A stretch of 8,395 nucleotides of DNA from Bacteroidales bacterium. GTDB taxonomy: Bacteria > Bacteroidota > Bacteroidia > Bacteroidales > WCHB1-69. The stretch is from positions 1-8,395 of the forward strand of contig JAEERB010000104.1 in NCBI GenBank assembly GCA_016285615.1. The letters are read 5' to 3'. The position numbers and the translations under genes were made by a program. The notes beneath the pieces were generated by a model, which saw nothing but the letters and a program-made list of their open reading frames with translations, was not told the origin of the DNA and did not search any database. This document shows positions 5,756 to 8,395 of the stretch, in pieces (the first letter of the stretch is position 1; the number at the start of each line of letters is the position of its first letter).

Positions 5756-6190
5756 ATGGAAGAAAATTACAATGTGGAACAAGTTCCTCCCGTAGAACCT
5801 TTGCGCACCAACAGAGGATTGGCAAAGTATTTCTTTTTATCGTTCATCACCTTGGGCATTTACGGAATAGTGGTCAACTGCAACATTAGCAATGAGATAA
5901 ACCAAATTGCCTCTCGCCACGACGGCAAGCACACCATGCACTTTGCCCTCATCTTTTTCATATTCTCATGGTTAACCCTCAACATTGCGACACTAGTATG
6001 GTATCACCGCATCTGCGACCGCATTGGCAATGAACTGTATCGCCGCAATATCAACTACGAATTTGACTCATTGACCTTCTGGGGCTGGTATTTCCTGGGG
6101 TCCTTCATTGTTGTCGGTCCTTTCATCTTCATTTACAAATGGATGAAAGCGATGAACCTGCTCAACGCCGACTACAACGAAAGAGGATAA
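5756..6190 (+). CDS. DUF4234 domain membrane protein, 144 aa
   Basis: This is a small inner-membrane protein of unknown function. A polar, proline-containing N-terminus (1-18) is followed by the DUF4234 signature YFFLSFITLGIYGIVV (25-40), which forms the first membrane segment. Further segments lie at about 62-83 (FALIFFIFSWLTLNIATLVW) and 108-129 (FWGWYFLGSFIVVGPFIFIY). The polar loop at 43-61 (SNEINQIASRHDGKH) and the sequence RICDRIGNEL (85-94) between segments two and three fit the family layout. The ATG at 5756 is the first in frame after its own promoter box, and the gene is a single unit closed by the hairpin at 6218-6253. Family assignment is good; no role can be stated. Confidence 0.85.
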   Translation: MEENYNVEQVPPVEPLRTNRGLAKYFFLSFITLGIYGIVVNCNISNEINQIASRHDGKHTMHFALIFFIFSWLTLNIATLVWYHRICDRIGNELYRRNINYEFDSLTFWGWYFLGSFIVVGPFIFIYKWMKAMNLLNADYNERG

Positions 6191-6217
6191 TCTGACAAAT
6201 AATTATTCGCCCCTCAT

Positions 6218-6253
6218 ATAAAAAGCGGCATCCAAAAGGATGCCGCTTTTTAT
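6218..6253. terminator. Bidirectional intrinsic terminator between DUF4234 and malic enzyme genes
   Basis: A perfect 14-bp stem (6220-6233 with 6238-6251) encloses an AAAA loop, with the GC-rich core GCGGCATCC flanked by five A on the left and five T on the right. One or two further A-T pairs extend the base. It has a U-tract in either direction, so it can end the DUF4234 transcript (+) and the malic enzyme transcript (-). Confidence 0.9.
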
Positions 6254-6261
6254 GTTATTTT

Positions 6262-6289
6262 GTAGGTGCGTAGCGCGCTACGCACCTAC
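6262..6289. repeat. Perfect 28-bp palindrome at the 3' end of the malic enzyme gene
   Basis: The arms are GTAGGTGCGTAGCG (6262-6275) and its exact reverse complement (6276-6289), with no spacer. Malic enzyme's last three codons (Val-Gly-Ala) and TAG stop lie inside it. It is separate from the terminator, 8 bp away. Its GTAG...CTAC ends resemble those of the element at 823-879, though the interiors differ. Confidence 0.9.
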
Positions 6290-7723
6290 TTCTTTACAAA
6301 CTTGTGCCACCACTTTGCGGATTTCCTCTTCGGGGAATGGCTGTATAGTGCCATCATTTTCAAATTGCTCCACTATGCGATGAGTTTCGTCAATGTCTTT
6401 CTTAGCCAAATCGTAAACCTCTTGCCATGTGCGCTGTTTGCGCGCCACACCATCGGCAATGGCCTGCATAGCCACATCGGCGGCCACTGTCGGGAAGAGG
6501 TCGTTATCCATCATGGTGGGCATGATATGGTCAACGCTAAGTCCTTGACGCTCTGCAAAGTCGGCAATAGAGTGAGCAGCACGGATAGCCATACTGTCGG
6601 TAATCTTACGCGCCGATACAAGCAGCGTGCCCTTCAGGATTGAGGGGAAGCATACCGAATTGTTGACCTGATTGGGGAAGTCGCCACGACCTGTGGCCAC
6701 AATGTAAGCGCCGGCCTCTTTGGCCTTGTAGGGATAGATTTCGGGCACAGGGTTGGCACAAGCAAACACGATAGACTTGTCGGCCATGAGCGAAACCCAT
6801 TCGGGCTTGATGGTGTCGGGACCTGGCTTTGAGAGTGCCACCAGCACATCAGCATTCTTGAAGGCTTCCTCGGGCGTTTCAATGCACTGAGGATTGGTGG
6901 TTTCGCACAATTCCCATTTGCGATAGAAACGGGTATCAGCCTTGATATCGGCACGGTTTTTATGCAGAGTGCCTTTGGTGTCGAAGATAATCACATTCTC
7001 AGGTTTCACACCGTCGGTGATCATCAGTCGCGCAATGCTGGTATTGGCAGCACCGGCACCATAGAGCACCACTTTGATGTCTTGCATCTTCTTACCCGTG
7101 ATTTTCAGCGCATTGATAACACCTGCCAGCGTCACGCAGGCGGTACCTTGGGCATCGTCGTGCCATACAGGAATGTCGCACGCCTCGCGCAAAACGTCCA
7201 ACACTTTGTAGCAGTTGGGCTGCGAAATATCTTCCAAGTTGATGGCGCCAAAGCTATGCTGCACCATCTTCACAAAGTCGATGAGCTTGTCGGCTTGGTG
7301 CTCACCCTTCTCGTCGCGGCTGTCGATACAGAGCGGAATGGAATCCACGCCGCCGAGATATTTCATCAGCATGGCTTTGCCTTCCATCACGCCGAGGCCG
7401 CCCGGAGGGGTGCAGTCGCCGTCGCCCAACACACGGGTACTATCGCTCACCACGGCCACCAGATTGGCGCGGTTGCTCAGATAGAACGAGGTGTCGTTGT
7501 CATCGCGAATGGTGGTCGATACGGCCGAAACACCAGGTGTGTACCACACATTAAACCAATTGAAACCATAGATGGGCGCCTTGGGCAGTGTTTGCATCTT
7601 GCCCCCATAAAAACGGTGGGCCGAGAGGGACATTTTTTTATAAAACAGCGTTTTGGCTTTAGCCTTTTGCTCTTCCGTAAAATCAGCGGGGAAAAGGGAT
7701 TCAATGTTGTCTAATGTGCGCAT
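6278..7723 (-). CDS. NAD(P)-dependent malic enzyme (oxaloacetate-decarboxylating)
   Basis: This cytoplasmic enzyme oxidatively decarboxylates malate to pyruvate and CO2, reducing NAD+ or NADP+. It has 481 residues and no phosphotransacetylase extension, so it is the short form. The catalytic part has YTPGV (61-65, Tyr61 the probable acid), GGLGVMEGKA (108-117, Lys116 the probable base), NLEDI (162-166, Glu163/Asp164 for the divalent metal) and WHDDAQGTACVTL (187-199, a further metal Asp). The nucleotide-binding domain begins VVLYGAGAANTSIA (218-231), and FACANPVPEI (320-329) and ATGRGDFPNQVNNSVCFP (343-360) are typical. Residue roles are assigned by family. Cofactor preference cannot be read with confidence. 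The ATG at 7723 lies 21 bp from its promoter box. The stop is inside a palindrome and a bidirectional terminator follows. Confidence 0.95.
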   Translation of the reverse strand: MRTLDNIESLFPADFTEEQKAKAKTLFYKKMSLSAHRFYGGKMQTLPKAPIYGFNWFNVWYTPGVSAVSTTIRDDNDTSFYLSNRANLVAVVSDSTRVLGDGDCTPPGGLGVMEGKAMLMKYLGGVDSIPLCIDSRDEKGEHQADKLIDFVKMVQHSFGAINLEDISQPNCYKVLDVLREACDIPVWHDDAQGTACVTLAGVINALKITGKKMQDIKVVLYGAGAANTSIARLMITDGVKPENVIIFDTKGTLHKNRADIKADTRFYRKWELCETTNPQCIETPEEAFKNADVLVALSKPGPDTIKPEWVSLMADKSIVFACANPVPEIYPYKAKEAGAYIVATGRGDFPNQVNNSVCFPSILKGTLLVSARKITDSMAIRAAHSIADFAERQGLSVDHIMPTMMDNDLFPTVAADVAMQAIADGVARKQRTWQEVYDLAKKDIDETHRIVEQFENDGTIQPFPEEEIRKVVAQVCKEVGA

Positions 7724-7744
7724 AGGATTTGATTTTTAGATGTG

Positions 7745-7752
7745 CAAATTTA
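7745..7752 (-). promoter_or_regulatory. -7 promoter element for malic enzyme
   Basis: On the minus strand this is TAAATTTG, an exact TAnnTTTG, 21 bp upstream of the ATG at 7723. The leader would be about 16 nt. No -33 TTTG is obvious. Confidence 0.55.
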
Positions 7753-7774
7753 AAAAAATCCAGCTACATTTTCG

Positions 7775-7782
7775 TAACTTTG
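7775..7782 (+). promoter_or_regulatory. -7 promoter element for the RNA methyltransferase gene
   Basis: TAACTTTG matches TAnnTTTG exactly, 16 bp before the ATG at 7799, leaving a very short leader of about 11 nt. It is divergent from the malic enzyme box 22 bp away, so the -33 regions of the two promoters must overlap each other's -7 zones. Confidence 0.6.
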
Positions 7783-7798
7783 CGTTTTCAAAATAAAG

Positions 7799-8395
7799 AT
7801 GGCACAGATTATCGAAATTTCCGACTTGTCGCACCCTGATGTAGAGGTTTACACTCGGTTGACCGAAGCGCAATTGCGCAATAGGCTCAGACCGGAGGAA
7901 GGTCTTTTCATTGCCGAAAGTCCCAAAGTGATCCATGTGGCCTTAGATGCAGGCTACGAGCCTGTGTCGCTACTTACCGAGCGGAAGCATGTTGACGGGC
8001 AGGCCGCTGATGTCATTGCCAGGTGCGGCGATATTCCTGTTTACACCTGCAGTTTCGAGCAGCTCACCGAGCTTACTGGCTATCACCTTGCACGCGGCGT
8101 GTTGTGCGCCATGCGCCGCCCCGCACTGCCGAGTGTGGAGGAGGTATGTCGTGAAGGGCGGCGCATCGTGGTCCTCGACACGATAGCCGACGCCACCAAT
8201 ATCGGTGCCATTTTCAGGTCAGCCGCCGCGTTGGGCATGGATGGCATTCTGCTCACGCCCACCTGCTGTGATCCGCTGATACGTCGTGCTGTGCGTGTCA
8301 GCATGGGCACCGTTTGCCAGATTCCGTGGACTTACCTCACCGACGACGGCTATCTCAACTGGCCGCAGCCAGCCATCACCTATCTGCATACGCTG
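7799..8395 (+). CDS. TrmH/SpoU-family RNA 2'-O-ribose methyltransferase, 3' end outside window
   Basis: This SAM-dependent enzyme methylates ribose 2'-OH in rRNA or tRNA. From the ATG at 7799, 199 codons run open to the window edge. Residues 1-110 form a substrate-binding-like N-terminal domain (GLFIAESPKVI, 35-45, matches the usual EGxxxVEGxKxV pattern). The SpoU methylase domain starts at about 123, with motif 1 ATNIGAIFRSAAALGMDGI (132-150; Asn134 and catalytic-site Arg140) and motif 2 RRAVRVSMGTVCQIPW (162-177). Motif 3, which completes the knotted SAM site, lies beyond the window. With an N-terminal domain it is more like RlmB or TsnR-type members than minimal TrmL. The exact RNA target is unknown. 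Confidence 0.88.
   Translation, partial: MAQIIEISDLSHPDVEVYTRLTEAQLRNRLRPEEGLFIAESPKVIHVALDAGYEPVSLLTERKHVDGQAADVIARCGDIPVYTCSFEQLTELTGYHLARGVLCAMRRPALPSVEEVCREGRRIVVLDTIADATNIGAIFRSAAALGMDGILLTPTCCDPLIRRAVRVSMGTVCQIPWTYLTDDGYLNWPQPAITYLHTL

Noticed and set aside
6218..6289. One long composite hairpin joining the terminator and the 28-bp palindrome
   Set aside because: The two are independent perfect inverted repeats with unrelated arms and 8 bp between them.
6962..7714. 250-codon open frame antisense to malic enzyme
   Set aside because: It is His/Gly/Val-rich and shows no family motif; it mirrors codon bias of a strongly supported malic enzyme on the other strand.

Overview
The window is most likely a chromosomal segment of a Bacteroidota member, probably order Bacteroidales. 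Five TAnnTTTG boxes (the Bacteroidota -7 promoter element) sit just upstream of genes or operons. None of the starts has a recognisable Shine-Dalgarno sequence. The gene families also fit: the cysteine-rich PurF variant, an OprO/OprP-type porin, and a stand-alone malic enzyme. Genus cannot be fixed from the sequence alone.

Layout. 1-767 (+): the 3' part of purF. 768-909: an intergenic stretch made of 7-bp repeats with a palindromic element in the middle. 910-2274 (+): a sodium:neurotransmitter-type symporter. 2334-3446 (+): an outer-membrane porin with a probable TTG start. It is joined by an ATGA overlap to 3443-4621 (+), a polytopic gate/nucleoside-recognition membrane protein. These three genes could form a trans-envelope uptake set, which is inference. 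4618-4887 and 4891-5418 (-): a small unknown protein downstream of 5-formyltetrahydrofolate cyclo-ligase. These run convergently into the gate gene, with interlocking stop codons. 5419-5755: a 337-bp gene-free stretch, almost all of it degenerate 7-bp and 8-bp tandem repeats. 5756-6190 (+): a DUF4234 membrane protein. 6218-6253: a bidirectional terminator. 6278-7723 (-): malic enzyme, whose last codons and stop lie in a perfect 28-bp palindrome. 7799-8395 (+): a TrmH/SpoU-type RNA 2'-O-methyltransferase, cut off by the window end, divergent from malic enzyme.

The genes are mostly housekeeping: purine synthesis, folate recycling, malate-pyruvate metabolism, RNA methylation and transport. I see no defence system, mobile element, CRISPR array, tRNA or rRNA. 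The least explained signal is in the intergenic DNA. Two separate gaps are built from degenerate heptamers whose sequence drifts along the array while the 7-bp period holds, with a switch to 8 bp and back in the second gap. One array is interrupted by a GTAG...CTAC-ended palindromic element, and a second GTAG...CTAC palindrome forms the 3' end of the malic enzyme gene. This resembles the heptameric STRR repeats of cyanobacteria in style and is the best candidate here for something under-described.
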